Part shown: positions 1 to 8,400 of the stretch, piece after piece
How the letters are laid out: each line of letters begins with the position of its first letter
Position numbering within the stretch: the first letter of the stretch is position 1
Assembly (NCBI GenBank): GCA_021736255.1
Contig: JAIPGG010000007.1
Span: 1-58,506 of the forward strand
From: Spirochaetales bacterium
GTDB taxonomy: Bacteria; Spirochaetota; Spirochaetia; JAIPGG01
Direction: 5' to 3'
DNA length: 58,506 nucleotides
Position numbers and translations under genes: made by a program
Notes under the pieces: model-generated
Seen by the model: the letters and a program-made list of their open reading frames with translations, nothing else
What the model was told of the DNA's origin: nothing
Databases searched by the model: none

Positions 1-23
1 GGCAATGCCGACCGGCTTTTTTT

Positions 24-338
24 CTACTGTTCCAGGTCTCTGCGCCAGACGGTTTTCAATTCAGGTTCCTCGTACTGTATCCTTTTCCGGATAAAAAACG
101 GTAAGGGGCTTTGCTCCTTCCGATTTTGAACGACACCAAAACTTCCACCACCAAGATAGCAGATCCGTTCTCCAGGTTCCAATTCTTCTCGTTTTCCGAG
201 TTCACTTACAACACAAGAAAAATGTGCCGGGACATTGTCATCGGTTACCGCGATTGCATCCAGAAGTTTTGTAATCTCCTTCCCGCAAATCGGGCAAATA
301 TAATGCTGCGTATTCGCTTCCCGGTCATCTTGTTCCAT
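24..338 (-). CDS. Zinc-ribbon conserved hypothetical protein
   Basis: This 104-residue protein has a CPxC pair near residues 15-18 and a later HFSC motif (residues 39-42), which look like a zinc-binding knuckle. The C-terminal half is basic and carries no motif I recognise. It is the last gene seen in the ffh-rplS-flagellar-YraN operon. An AAGGAG sequence six bases before its ATG overlaps the end of the preceding 47-residue gene, so the two are probably translationally coupled. I do not recognise a function. The zinc site suggests a nucleic-acid or protein adaptor role, which is inference only. Confidence 0.75.
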   Translation of the reverse strand: MEQDDREANTQHYICPICGKEITKLLDAIAVTDDNVPAHFSCVVSELGKREELEPGERICYLGGGSFGVVQNRKEQSPLPFFIRKRIQYEEPELKTVWRRDLEQ

Positions 339-341
339 GAG

Positions 342-485
342 CTACTCCTTCTCCTCACGTACCAGTTGGTTTGTGAGCGTCTGTGCTATTCTCTGAATAG
401 CGTTTTGGATGTAAACTTCATCTTGTATCTTTTTCTTGAGTTCTTCAAGCTTCCTCGGATCACTCCTTTTCGCTATTCGAACCAT
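342..485 (-). CDS. Small 47-residue helical hypothetical protein
   Basis: A short open frame fills the gap between yraN and the zinc-ribbon gene. The translation starts MVRIAKRSDPRKLEELKKKI and ends in LVREEKE. It is charged, has no Cys or Gly, and should be one or two amphipathic helices. Its ATG lies 14 bases after the yraN stop. Its stop overlaps the Shine-Dalgarno sequence of the next gene, which is the arrangement expected of a real operon member. The function is unknown. The call rests on position, coding character and the absence of any other explanation for the gap. Confidence 0.55.
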   Translation of the reverse strand: MVRIAKRSDPRKLEELKKKIQDEVYIQNAIQRIAQTLTNQLVREEKE

Positions 486-499
486 TTGTGTTACTCATC

Positions 500-1027
500 C
501 TAACCTTCAAAGGCATCCTCGATATGTTCGACATTGTTATGGTCAGCTGAACAGTATACAAGATCAAACCGTACCTGCATGTCCATATATTCAGCATGCT
601 GATACAGAAAGCGCCGTGCAGCTTCCACAATTCGCCGTCTTTTTCGAGAATGCAGCGCGAATTCCATCGAATCGAAGGAATATGCGTCCCAGTTCTTCAC
701 TTCCACAAAGACCAGGAGAGAACCAACCCTACTCACTATATCGACCTCTCCGGTGCGGGTCCTGAAGTTTCTTTCGATAATTTTATGACCGATTGATCGA
801 AGATATCCGGCTGCAAACTCTTCTCCGACCTGCCCCTTCGATGAGGTTGATCGATAGTCTGTAAAATTCGATTTCCCCTCTTTCAGGGAGTACGCTGCAC
901 CGGATTGGGGAACATTATTCGCCGCTGAAGCTTTTGGGGTCAATTGGTTTTGTGATGAAGCGCTTTTTTTCTTTTTGGAGATCGACGATCGGCCGTTCTT
1001 CTTTTGGATATTCCCTTCCGAATTCAT
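500..1027 (-). CDS. YraN-family (UPF0102) endonuclease-like protein
   Basis: The C-terminal 120 residues match the YraN/UPF0102 family, a restriction-endonuclease-like fold. It opens with KGQVGEEFAAGYL, followed by GEVDIV and FVEVK, which correspond to the E..D..ExK core. The first 55 residues are Ser/Lys-rich and low in complexity, unlike the family, whose members are about 120 residues. The ATG at 1027 has a GGAG ten bases upstream but makes a 113-base overlap with the HD-GYP gene in another frame. A TTG at 943 would cut the overlap to 29 bases. The family is certain and the start is not. The biological role of YraN proteins is poorly defined. Confidence 0.85.
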   Translation of the reverse strand: MNSEGNIQKKNGRSSISKKKKSASSQNQLTPKASAANNVPQSGAAYSLKEGKSNFTDYRSTSSKGQVGEEFAAGYLRSIGHKIIERNFRTRTGEVDIVSRVGSLLVFVEVKNWDAYSFDSMEFALHSRKRRRIVEAARRFLYQHAEYMDMQVRFDLVYCSADHNNVEHIEDAFEG

Positions 1028-2042
1028 CGAGCAACAGCTCCAATTTCGGCCGCAGCGGCGCTCCCGGATGAATCCCCACTACCCGGCCGATGTTTCCATC
1101 GTTGATCAGCACCATGCTCCCTATGGGATAGATTCCCATACTCTTGATAAACACCTTGAGGATATCCGGATCGAACCGTCTGCCGTTGTCCCCTAATAAG
1201 GATTTCATGGCATTGTAGCCAATCATCGGATCCCGATACGGGCGGGAAGAATTCATCGCCTCAAAGGCATCTGCGATAGAAACGATCCTCGCAAGATCAA
1301 GGATACTCCGACCTGAAAGCTTCCGCGGATAGCCGGTACCGTCCCAGCGTTCATGGTGCTGAAGAGCAACCATTCCGATCTCATTCTGATACCCGAGTTG
1401 ATCGGTGATGGTTTTATATGAATATACCGGATGAGTATGTATTTGCTTCAATTCTTCCTGATTGAGTTTGTCTTTTTTGTTGAGGACCTTTTCCGGAACC
1501 CGATACATACCAACATCATGCAAAAGAGCACCTGTCACCAGCTGAAGTATCCGGTGATGGGGTATTTTTAGCTGCTGAGCTGTTACCAGCGAAAGAATGG
1601 CAGTATTTACACCGGTGCGAGCATATTTCTGTTCCGCCTCCCGGTAGAGCAGGATGATCTGTATCAGATCATCCCGGAAATCATGAGCAAGCTTGAGGAT
1701 TTCATTTACCTGATTGTCTATAGCCTCTGATGATCCCTCTCCCTGGGGAAGGGCCTGAAAAATCTCGTCGACTGAATTGACCACTTTCCGGTATGCCCGG
1801 TAAACAGCATTCTTTTCCAGTGCTTCATCAACCTCGGAAACCAAACTGCTTTCTTCCTCTTCATTCTCTTCAATAGGCTCCCCGTCGCTGTACACATTTT
1901 CCAGACCCCATTTTTCCAGCCTTTTGATATCTTTCTCTTTCAAAGCTATACGTTCAGGAACAAGGAGGTTCTGTTCATCTACATAGACCGGTTGGGAGAA
2001 CTTCATTCCTGCTTTCAAATCTTCAATTTTGTAGGCTTTCAT
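915..2042 (-). CDS. HD-GYP domain cyclic-di-GMP phosphodiesterase
   Basis: This protein of 375 residues has an N-terminal region (about 1-60) resembling the DUF3391 domain often found before HD-GYP. The HD-GYP core has the HD pair at residues 175-176 (LLHDVG), HTHP near 202-205, HHERWDGTGYP at 229-239 and SIADAFEAM. HD-GYP proteins are metal-dependent hydrolases of cyclic-di-GMP, giving pGpG or GMP. There is no receiver domain or membrane segment, so it should be cytosolic. It follows the FlhB-like gene with a 4-base overlap, which suggests a link with motility. Catalytic residues look complete. Target specificity is inferred from the family. Confidence 0.9.
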   Translation of the reverse strand: MKAYKIEDLKAGMKFSQPVYVDEQNLLVPERIALKEKDIKRLEKWGLENVYSDGEPIEENEEEESSLVSEVDEALEKNAVYRAYRKVVNSVDEIFQALPQGEGSSEAIDNQVNEILKLAHDFRDDLIQIILLYREAEQKYARTGVNTAILSLVTAQQLKIPHHRILQLVTGALLHDVGMYRVPEKVLNKKDKLNQEELKQIHTHPVYSYKTITDQLGYQNEIGMVALQHHERWDGTGYPRKLSGRSILDLARIVSIADAFEAMNSSRPYRDPMIGYNAMKSLLGDNGRRFDPDILKVFIKSMGIYPIGSMVLINDGNIGRVVGIHPGAPLRPKLELLLDEFGREYPKEERPIVDLQKEKKRFITKPIDPKSFSGE

Positions 2043-2299
2043 ATCTTTTCCTTTACCCTGTTTATATAGACAAGAATGGAGGCAAGTATCTGATAGTACC
2101 GCTCAGGAACCTGCTCATAGATATCGAGTTCATAAAGTCCCTCGGTGAGCTCAGGCTCGTCTAAAACGGCAACATCATATTCCCGGGCAAGCTCCCGAAT
2201 CCGTTCTGCCAGCCTTCCGGCCCCCTTTGCTGATACAAACGGTGCCGGAAGAGAGGGATCGTATTTTACAGCAACAGCTCGATCTTTTTCTTTTCCCAT
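2039..2299 (-). CDS. Stand-alone FlhB C-terminal-domain-like protein
   Basis: The 86 residues match the cytoplasmic C-terminal domain of FlhB/YscU. AVAVKYDPSLPAPFVSAKG corresponds to the strand just after the NPTH autocleavage site, and VLDEPELTEGLYELDIYEQVP matches the conserved EIP/LAR..Y..V..G region. The transmembrane half and the NPTH sequence are both missing, so the protein starts almost exactly where the cleaved FlhB C fragment would start. Similar short paralogues (B. subtilis YlqH type) occur beside rplS in other bacteria. It lies 3 bases after the FliK-like gene. A role in switching the flagellar export substrate is plausible but inferred. Confidence 0.85.
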   Translation of the reverse strand: MGKEKDRAVAVKYDPSLPAPFVSAKGAGRLAERIRELAREYDVAVLDEPELTEGLYELDIYEQVPERYYQILASILVYINRVKEKI

Positions 2300-2302
2300 A
2301 CG

Positions 2303-3361
2303 CTATACTACTTCATCAACACCGTGGAGAGTTCCCTTCTGCGTCTTTACTGCAAAGCCGTCTACCTCGCGAAGATCGCCGGGAACCGCTTCCATACGTA
2401 CGGCCAACTGTTTCAGTTCTTCTGCAAGCTTGGTAAATGCAGTTCCCGAGTGCACGTTCTGCCTTGAAATGTCTGCAAAGAGACGCATTGTATCCTCCCC
2501 CTTTATAGCATGGTCCAACCTGAAAATCCAGCTGTCTTCTCCGTCCCGTATTTCAAAAACCACAATATCATCCATTCCCTCCCGCCGGTGTATGCGAACA
2601 CTTCCTGCCAATTCCATTTTCTCGATTTGGGAGCGGAAGGGAACAATAATCCAGCCATCCCGTTCAGCAGCGAGTTGATTGGCGATCTGCAGAGGATCTC
2701 CGCTTTCTCCCGAACCTATCCTGATTTCAGGGGCAATACGGTCCGGGACTTCACAAGCCTCATCACTAGCCTCCTGATGCTGTGTGCCCGAGTGGCGTTT
2801 CTTCTGTTGTTTCCCGCCATCATGGCCGGAATTTGCTGAATTCTCTTGCCGGGAATCCTGCCGTCCAGGCTGTTCTTCGAGTGCACGGATGAGGTCGGAA
2901 AGGCTGCGTTCGTCCGGGAGAATTCCGGAACGCAGCAGCGCAGCCAATAGGCCCGCGGATCTTTTGTCTTCCCTGCCGGAGGAGGATAGCAAACGATAGG
3001 CAGAGAAAAACAATTCTTCTCTTAAAGGCAGTTCATGCCCGAGAAAAGCATGGACGAGGTTTTCTGTTCTTGTATTGAAGGGGACATTGAATCCCGAAGT
3101 GAGGGTCCGCAGCGCATTTCGCTCGGTATCTTGCAGGGTCAGAATAAATGACTTCCCCTGAATCCGTACACGCGCCCGGTAGAGTGCACCCGGCATGAGC
3201 CGGAGATCGGTGCGTGCACGAAATTCTTTGCCGGCGAAATGCACGCTCCATTTCCCGGAGCCTACCATCCGGTTTACCCGAACGTTAACCATCTGCCCGT
3301 TTTGCAGATGTTCAGGAACAGGGGCCCGAATCTGAAGAGATCCGGTGCCGGATACCCGCAT
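2303..3361 (-). CDS. FliK-like (hook-length control family) protein
   Basis: This 352-residue protein sits directly upstream of an FlhB C-terminal-like gene. The N-terminal 80 residues form a beta-rich domain (QMVNVRVNRMVGSGKWSVHF). The middle (about residues 150-200) is Gln/Ser/Glu-rich and probably disordered. The C-terminal part contains a compact conserved block with IVVFEIRDGEDSWIFRLDH, followed by a helical tail. This layout resembles FliK/YlqG-type proteins that act with FlhB in flagellar export. No membrane segment or signal peptide is present. The FliK assignment rests on neighbourhood and layout and is moderate. Confidence 0.6.
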   Translation of the reverse strand: MRVSGTGSLQIRAPVPEHLQNGQMVNVRVNRMVGSGKWSVHFAGKEFRARTDLRLMPGALYRARVRIQGKSFILTLQDTERNALRTLTSGFNVPFNTRTENLVHAFLGHELPLREELFFSAYRLLSSSGREDKRSAGLLAALLRSGILPDERSLSDLIRALEEQPGRQDSRQENSANSGHDGGKQQKKRHSGTQHQEASDEACEVPDRIAPEIRIGSGESGDPLQIANQLAAERDGWIIVPFRSQIEKMELAGSVRIHRREGMDDIVVFEIRDGEDSWIFRLDHAIKGEDTMRLFADISRQNVHSGTAFTKLAEELKQLAVRMEAVPGDLREVDGFAVKTQKGTLHGVDEVV

Positions 3362-3376
3362 AGTACCCTCGTTTAC

Positions 3377-3760
3377 TTAATCCGAAGCAGGGGTGACTGT
3401 CTTCGATTCTTTGCGTTTGATACGCTCGGAGACCTTAGCCGCTTTACCAACCCGTTCACGAATGTAGTAAAGCTTGGCACGACGCACACGCCCATTTCGT
3501 ACGACTTCGACCTTTTGAACACGCGGGGAATGGATAGGAAAAACACGTTCCACACCAACACCATAAGACATCTTCCTCACGGTAAAGGTTCTACTGATTC
3601 CGGCATTTTTCATAGCAATACACAGCCCTTCGAAGACCTGAATTCGTTCAGTTTTCCCCTCTATAATCCGGAAGTGAACCTTGACCACATCGCCTACGCG
3701 AAAGTCCAATTCGTCTTCATTTTTCATCTGTTCTTGTTCTATGCTTCGTACCGTATCCAT
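3377..3760 (-). CDS. rplS: 50S ribosomal protein L19
   Basis: The core has the L19 signatures [42 protein letters not shown] and [21 protein letters not shown]19 lies at the 30S-50S interface. At 127 residues it is slightly longer than the usual 115-120 because of short tails at both ends. It lies directly after trmD, as in most bacteria, and before the FliK-like gene. Confidence 0.97.
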   Translation of the reverse strand: MDTVRSIEQEQMKNEDELDFRVGDVVKVHFRIIEGKTERIQVFEGLCIAMKNAGISRTFTVRKMSYGVGVERVFPIHSPRVQKVEVVRNGRVRRAKLYYIRERVGKAAKVSERIKRKESKTVTPASD

Positions 3761-3781
3761 TGTTCCGCTCCTTTGGTATCT

Positions 3782-4519
3782 CTATTCACCGTCGTTTTTT
3801 TCAGACTTATCATCTTCGACCTGTCCTTCTTTGCTGACAAGCAAATCCGGTCGAAATCGGCGCGTCAGTTCCAGACGCTGCCGGTACCTCCATTCCTCTA
3901 TTGCTGCATGGTTCCCGGAACGCAGGATCTCAGGCACCTGTTTTCCGTGAAACACTTCAGGTCGTGTATACTGGGGATATTCCAGCAATCCTTCCTGAAA
4001 ACTCTCTTCTTCGAGCGAATCACCGGTAATAACCCCGTCAATTAACCGATACACAGTATCAACGATCGTTAAAGCCGCTACCTCTCCCGAAGAGAGAACA
4101 TAATCGCCCAGCGAACGGCGTTCATCAACATACTCTTCAATAACCCGTTCGTCTATCCCCTCGTACCTTCCGCACAGAATGATCAGATGATCAAACCTGC
4201 TGAGCCTTTCAGCATCATCCTGATGGTAAAGAGGAGCGGTCGGGCTCGGATAGAGAATCCGCCGCTTCTGTCCCTCTGTTACCGGCTGATCTGCAAGCAC
4301 CGTCTCGATAGCAGTTGCTATCGGTTCGGCCTTCATGACCATTCCCGCGCCGCCGCCATAGGGGGCATCATCGCACGTTCGGTGCCGATCGAAAGCAAAA
4401 TCCCGTATGTTTACCACCTCATACGAGATAATACCACGATCAACAGCCTTTGCCATAATGGATGCACCGAAATAGGCCTCCACAATTTCAGGGAAAAGCG
4501 TCAGGATGGTAAACTTCAT
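3782..4519 (-). CDS. trmD: tRNA (guanine-37-N1)-methyltransferase TrmD
   Basis: TrmD methylates G37 of tRNAs that read CNN codons, using S-adenosylmethionine bound in a trefoil knot. Visible signatures are MKFTILTLFPEI at the start, DDAPYGGGAGMVMK, LCGRYEGIDERV and GDYVLSSGEVAAL. The family start points to the ATG at 4519, which overlaps the rimM stop as ATGA. An upstream in-frame ATG at 4531 is immediately behind a GGAGGA and is less likely. This gives 245 residues. The C-terminal tail is acidic and extends a little past the normal end. Confidence 0.97.
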   Translation of the reverse strand: MKFTILTLFPEIVEAYFGASIMAKAVDRGIISYEVVNIRDFAFDRHRTCDDAPYGGGAGMVMKAEPIATAIETVLADQPVTEGQKRRILYPSPTAPLYHQDDAERLSRFDHLIILCGRYEGIDERVIEEYVDERRSLGDYVLSSGEVAALTIVDTVYRLIDGVITGDSLEEESFQEGLLEYPQYTRPEVFHGKQVPEILRSGNHAAIEEWRYRQRLELTRRFRPDLLVSKEGQVEDDKSEKNDGE

Positions 4520-5019
4520 TCCAGTATCCATTCCTCCAGAAGCTCGATCCTTCTTGAATCTACCGAAATTTCTCCAATAAATTCCTTTCGAAAGGGTATC
4601 AGATAGACACTTTCCTCTCCCTGTACCTCGAGAAGATCATTCTCCGGGCCGAAGACAATCGACTTGACCGTCCCTACACATTTTTGCTCGAAATATACCG
4701 AACATTGACAAAGATCAGCGTGATAGTATTCATCAGGACCGAGCTTTGCCGCCTGGCCCCGTTCCACTTGCATTTCCATTCCGGTCAGCCGGGCTGCTTC
4801 TTCAGGGCTATCAACACCGGCAAACTTCATAAGCAGCTGATCACCGTGCCGTATCGTCCGTTCTACCGTAACACGGACTTGTCTGTTTCCCCGAACCAGC
4901 TCCGCTTCCCGTATTGTCTCCAGGTGTTCCAACTCGCCGGAAAGAGAGCGGACTTTTATGTCGCCCTCTATTCCGGAACGTTTTCCTAGAACAGCTACGG
5001 TCAACTTCTCCGGCAGCAC
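4516..5019 (-). CDS. rimM: 16S rRNA processing protein RimM
   Basis: RimM binds ribosomal protein S19 and assists 30S head maturation. The N-terminal RimM barrel is seen as LTVAVLGKRSGIEGDIKVRS, and the C-terminal PRC barrel as YYHADLCQCSVYFEQKCVGT with LIPFRKEFIGEI. The open frame continues upstream inside khpA, but a GTG at 5019 just before the khpA stop gives the usual length of 167 residues. It ends in an ATGA overlap with trmD. Confidence 0.93.
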   Translation of the reverse strand: MLPEKLTVAVLGKRSGIEGDIKVRSLSGELEHLETIREAELVRGNRQVRVTVERTIRHGDQLLMKFAGVDSPEEAARLTGMEMQVERGQAAKLGPDEYYHADLCQCSVYFEQKCVGTVKSIVFGPENDLLEVQGEESVYLIPFRKEFIGEISVDSRRIELLEEWILE

Positions 5020-5020
5020 G

Positions 5021-5254
5021 TCAATCGAGTATCTCCAGAACGACCCGTTTGCCGGTTTTGGTAGCGGAGGCACTCAGGATCGTCCGTATAGCCTTCGCTA
5101 TCCTCCCGTGCTTTCCAATCACTTTGCCGATATCATCCGGGTCTACGCGAAGTTCGAGAATTGTGGATTTCTCGCCTTCGATAATACTGACTTCAACACC
5201 ATCCGGGCTATCGACCAGCGACCTGGCAACAAATTCAACCAGTTCCTTTTCCAT
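5021..5254 (-). CDS. khpA: KH-domain RNA-binding protein KhpA
   Basis: This 77-residue protein is a single KH domain. It begins [20 protein letters not shown] and has the [14 protein letters not shown] version of the GxxG loop (residues 54-57, GKHG). KhpA/YlqC proteins form RNA-binding complexes, often with KhpB/Jag, and are found between rpsP and rimM in many bacteria, as here. Confidence 0.93.
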   Translation of the reverse strand: MEKELVEFVARSLVDSPDGVEVSIIEGEKSTILELRVDPDDIGKVIGKHGRIAKAIRTILSASATKTGKRVVLEILD

Positions 5255-5289
5255 AAGAGGCTCCTTCCATACGAGGCGAAAAGCCCGCC

Positions 5290-5538
5290 TTAAAGGTCGA
5301 TATCCTTCTTGTTCAGAAGTTTTTTTACTGTCGGTGTAGGCCTGGCTCCCTTACTGAGCCATTCCCGGATCCTGTCTTCTTTGAGGACGATCTGTTGATC
5401 TTCTACTTCAATGGGCCGATAAAACCCGACTTCCTCAATAGCTCGCCCGTCTCGAGGGGCCCGTGAATCCATGACAACAATGCGGTAAAATGCCCGTCTT
5501 TTAGTTCCAAAACGTTTCAGTCTAATCTTGACTCCCAC
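5290..5538 (-). CDS. rpsP: 30S ribosomal protein S16
   Basis: The signatures are [20 protein letters not shown] and [17 protein letters not shown] at the N-terminus and [12 protein letters not shown] at the C-terminus. At 82 residues it has the expected length. It lies 46 bases after ffh in the conserved ffh-rpsP-khpA-rimM-trmD-rplS order. Confidence 0.98.
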   Translation of the reverse strand: MGVKIRLKRFGTKRRAFYRIVVMDSRAPRDGRAIEEVGFYRPIEVEDQQIVLKEDRIREWLSKGARPTPTVKKLLNKKDIDL

Positions 5539-5584
5539 ACGTATCCTCCTTGCAATATCCTAAGAATTGTAACTATCCAAATAA

Positions 5585-6913
5585 TCAGCCGAACTGCGAC
5601 ATGAGTTTCTGCTGGTATTTCTTGTTTTTTGAAACCTTTTTCATGGTTTGCCGAGTCTTTTCGAATTTCTTGAGCAGCCGGTTCACCTCGTATACTGACG
5701 TCCCGCTTCCCTTTGCTACACGCTTCCGCCTCGAAGGGCCGAGTATGCGATGGTTCAGGCGTTCTCCCCTCGTCATCGAAAGGATAATAGCCTCCTCTTT
5801 CTTTATTTGATCCTCATCCACCGCATCCGGATCGACAGCACCCTTCATGCCGGGCATCATCTCCATCACCGATTCGAGACTACCCATTTTGCGTAGCCGG
5901 GCAAATTGGTCGAGATAGTCCTGCAGCGTGAAGGCGGCAGTCTGTATTTTCTTCTGAAGTTCTTCGGCTTCATCCTGTTCAACAGTAGCCTGAGCCTTTT
6001 CGACCAGGCTAACGACATCACCCATTCCCAGAATTCGAGTCGCTATGCGCTCAGGATAAAAAGCCTCAAGATCCTCCGGTCGTTCCCCTGTACCAATGTA
6101 TTTAATTGGACAACCGGTTACCGTTTTCATCGACAGAGCAGCACCGCCGCGGGTGTCGGAGTCGAACTTGCTGAAGATCACCCCGCTGACTTCGAGGGAT
6201 TCATGGAAGCTCTTGGCAATATCAACGGCATTTTGTCCGGTCATAGCATCGAGAACAAGCAGCGTCTCGACAGGATCGGCAGTCTTTTTTACCCGCCGTA
6301 TCTGTTCCATCAGATCTTCATCGATCTGCATCCGTCCTGCCGTGTCGATGATTACCGTGTCATGGTCTCCGCGCTTTTCTTCTTTCAATACATCCCGTAC
6401 AAATGCAACCGGGTCCTCTCCAGAGCGTCCCTTCTGCACGTCCACACCGACACGCTCGGCAAGAACAGCAAGCTGCTCAACCGCCGCCGGTCGAGTAAGG
6501 TCTGCGGCTACAAGAACCGGTTTCCGCCCCTCTTCCTTGAGTTTGCGAGCAAGTTTGGCTGCCGTCGTGGTCTTTCCTGAACCCTGAAGCCCGACCATGA
6601 GAATGACACTCTTCGTATCCGGACCTTTGAGCTGGAGTTCCTGACGCTCTTCTCCGAGAAGCTTTACAAGACGATCATGGACAACCTTAACAAATTGTTC
6701 GCCCGGTGAAACAGAACGGATTACCGCCTCTCCGGTAGCCTCTTCGATCGTCCGGTTGATAAACCGGCGGACCACGCGCAGATTAACATCGGCTTCGAGG
6801 AGTGCGACCTTGATCTGATCAACCGCATCCTGGATGTTCTTTTCCGTGATCGAGGATTTTCCGGATATGTTCCGTACAACATCCGATATGTTTTTGGTCA
6901 GCCCTTCGAGCAT
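5585..6913 (-). CDS. ffh: Signal recognition particle protein Ffh
   Basis: Ffh is the SRP54 GTPase that binds signal sequences and 4.5S RNA and brings ribosomes to FtsY. It has the N domain (residues 1-85), the G domain with P-loop GLQGSGKTTTAAKLA, DTAGRMQ and GTGERPEDLEAF, and a Met-rich M domain from about 300 with MPGMKG and LGPSRRKRVAKGSGTSV. It is 442 residues, normal length. It is the first gene of the operon and sits behind a strong sigma-70-type promoter. Confidence 0.98.
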   Translation of the reverse strand: MLEGLTKNISDVVRNISGKSSITEKNIQDAVDQIKVALLEADVNLRVVRRFINRTIEEATGEAVIRSVSPGEQFVKVVHDRLVKLLGEERQELQLKGPDTKSVILMVGLQGSGKTTTAAKLARKLKEEGRKPVLVAADLTRPAAVEQLAVLAERVGVDVQKGRSGEDPVAFVRDVLKEEKRGDHDTVIIDTAGRMQIDEDLMEQIRRVKKTADPVETLLVLDAMTGQNAVDIAKSFHESLEVSGVIFSKFDSDTRGGAALSMKTVTGCPIKYIGTGERPEDLEAFYPERIATRILGMGDVVSLVEKAQATVEQDEAEELQKKIQTAAFTLQDYLDQFARLRKMGSLESVMEMMPGMKGAVDPDAVDEDQIKKEEAIILSMTRGERLNHRILGPSRRKRVAKGSGTSVYEVNRLLKKFEKTRQTMKKVSKNKKYQQKLMSQFG

Positions 6914-6955
6914 ACCTATGACGCCTTATAAGTTTTCGTCTGTATTGTAGCGTTT

Positions 6956-6984
6956 TTTATACCCATTTCAAGCAGTGATGTCAA
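6956..6984 (-). promoter_or_regulatory. Promoter of the ffh operon
   Basis: On the minus strand there is TTGACA (6984-6979), a 17-base spacer and TATAAA (6961-6956). Transcription should start near 6949, about 35 bases before the ffh ATG. This close consensus match probably drives the whole ffh-to-zinc-ribbon operon. Confidence 0.75.
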
Positions 6985-7065
6985 CCGGCGGGGACTTGAA
7001 CAGAATCTGCAAGACCAGACGCCGATATTTCAACAGCTATAGCTTGTTCTCAACCGAAGCGGAAA

Positions 7066-8400
7066 TCATCGAATGTTGAAATACTGGCGTTCGAGGTAGC
7101 GTGCTCGCCGGTCCGCTGCTTCCCACAGCTGAGAGGGAGGATAACCCCGCCCCACACTTTTATAGGCAGCAAGGGCTCGTCGGAGATCACGGGTGGGCCC
7201 CTCGATTTCATAGAGTGAGCCGAGGGTGAAATAAACGAGCCCTCTCTTTGGCGAGGCCTGTTCCCATTGTGATAGAGCCTCAGCCAGACCTATTGCCTCC
7301 GCTATTCTCCCCTGCTCTTCCAGCCGTTCGATATACCCGAGATACTGATCAATGGGAAAATCCGGCAGTCTGCCGGGGTCTCCGTTCCAGTGTATCAGTT
7401 CAGAGCCAATTTCCCGCAGGCTTTCTTCCGTGCCGGGCACTTCGCTCTGGAGTTCGTATCCTCCCTGCTCATATGCAGCTATTCCTCCGGTTTCCGATTG
7501 GGCTTCTGCGCCCTCTTTTGAACCGTCCGGTGTTTCACTATCATCAGTGTTCTCTGCAATGTTATCGCTTGCCTCAGCTTCCTTGCTGTCTACATCAATC
7601 CGTATCCGACGGCGCTGAGCGCCCCCTTCAAGCGGGTCTTGTCTGAGAAAAAGAACGGGATACTCTCCCTCCGGAAGCCCTTTCAGAACAAATCGTGTCT
7701 GATTGTCCGATACGTTCCGTTCTACGAGCTCAGGTTCCTCTTCCCCGTCGGGGGCTCCGAGGTAGATCCAACCGCTTCCTTCCAGTCTGATGGTGATATC
7801 GAAACCAGGTTGCTCGGTGACCAGCTGGTCCAGCTTTGAGGGAGACTGGGCGGGCTGAGGGGTTTGGGCGGCTTCGGCGGCCGGTTCGGGTTGGGTGGCC
7901 TGGGGGGCCGGCTGGGTGGCCTGAGGGGCCTGGGTAGCTTCGGCGGCTGGTTCAGACTGGGCGGCCGGTTCGGGTTGGGCGGCCTGGGCGCCCCGGGCGG
8001 CCGGCTGGGTGGCCTGAGGAGACTGTGCGGACTGGGCGGCCTGCTGCTGTCTGGGTGCCGGAAGTTCCTCCGCCGGTTCTTTTTCTGGAGAATTGGGTAT
8101 AATCGGGAGCTCGGGTGCCGGCAGGTTTACCGGCTCGTCCTCCTGAACGGTTTCAGCCGAAGGTGAAGCGATGATTTTGGGAAACTCTGCTTTTTGCCCG
8201 ATGGGTTGCTCACTATCTGTTTTCCGGCCGGCAGATTCATCTCCGGAGACAGCGGGGGCCTCAGTATTCGATGCAGCGGCTTTCGGTTGCTCAGTATCCT
8301 CTTCCGGAGAAGTGGACATACCGGCACAGGAGAACATCATCCCGGAGACAAGAAGTATCAGTAATGGTTTTTTTTTAAGGAACCGGTTCAAAGGCCTCAT
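7066..8400 (-). CDS. Pro/Ala/Gln-rich TPR-like lipoprotein
   Basis: The N-terminus is a lipoprotein signal peptide (LLILLVSGMMFSC, lipidated Cys at residue 25), so the protein should be membrane-anchored in the periplasm or at the surface. Residues about 115-188 are a degenerate repeat of Pro, Ala, Gln and Glu that could act as a stalk. Next come a small beta-rich region (about 195-270) and an acidic linker. The C-terminal 100 residues (YLGYIERLEEQGRIAEAIGL and on) look like TPR helices. It ends the smc operon and overlaps the previous gene by 26 bases. No function is recognised. The TPR part suggests an assembly or scaffold role, which is inference. Confidence 0.8.
   Translation of the reverse strand: MRPLNRFLKKKPLLILLVSGMMFSCAGMSTSPEEDTEQPKAAASNTEAPAVSGDESAGRKTDSEQPIGQKAEFPKIIASPSAETVQEDEPVNLPAPELPIIPNSPEKEPAEELPAPRQQQAAQSAQSPQATQPAARGAQAAQPEPAAQSEPAAEATQAPQATQPAPQATQPEPAAEAAQTPQPAQSPSKLDQLVTEQPGFDITIRLEGSGWIYLGAPDGEEEPELVERNVSDNQTRFVLKGLPEGEYPVLFLRQDPLEGGAQRRRIRIDVDSKEAEASDNIAENTDDSETPDGSKEGAEAQSETGGIAAYEQGGYELQSEVPGTEESLREIGSELIHWNGDPGRLPDFPIDQYLGYIERLEEQGRIAEAIGLAEALSQWEQASPKRGLVYFTLGSLYEIEGPTRDLRRALAAYKSVGRGYPPSQLWEAADRRARYLERQYFNIR
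7837..8058 (-). repeat. Degenerate Pro/Ala/Gln coding repeat
   Basis: This stretch of about 220 bases encodes residues 115-188 of the lipoprotein. It repeats units such as AQATQP, AQPEPAAQ and AEATQAPQ. The plus strand is very G-rich with repeated ggcggc and gggtggcctg words. The units are close enough at DNA level for slippage or recombination to change copy number. Confidence 0.7.

Noticed and set aside
7-23. GCCG-AC-CGGC followed by seven T residues, as a plus-strand terminator
   Set aside because: The stem is four pairs with a two-base loop, which is too weak, and the upstream gene is outside the window.
3239-4045. 268-residue open frame on the plus strand
   Set aside because: It lies opposite rplS, trmD and the FliK-like gene, all of which are well supported.
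7864-8166. Gly/Leu/Arg-repeat open frame on the plus strand
   Set aside because: It is the reverse reading of the Pro/Ala/Gln repeat in the lipoprotein gene.
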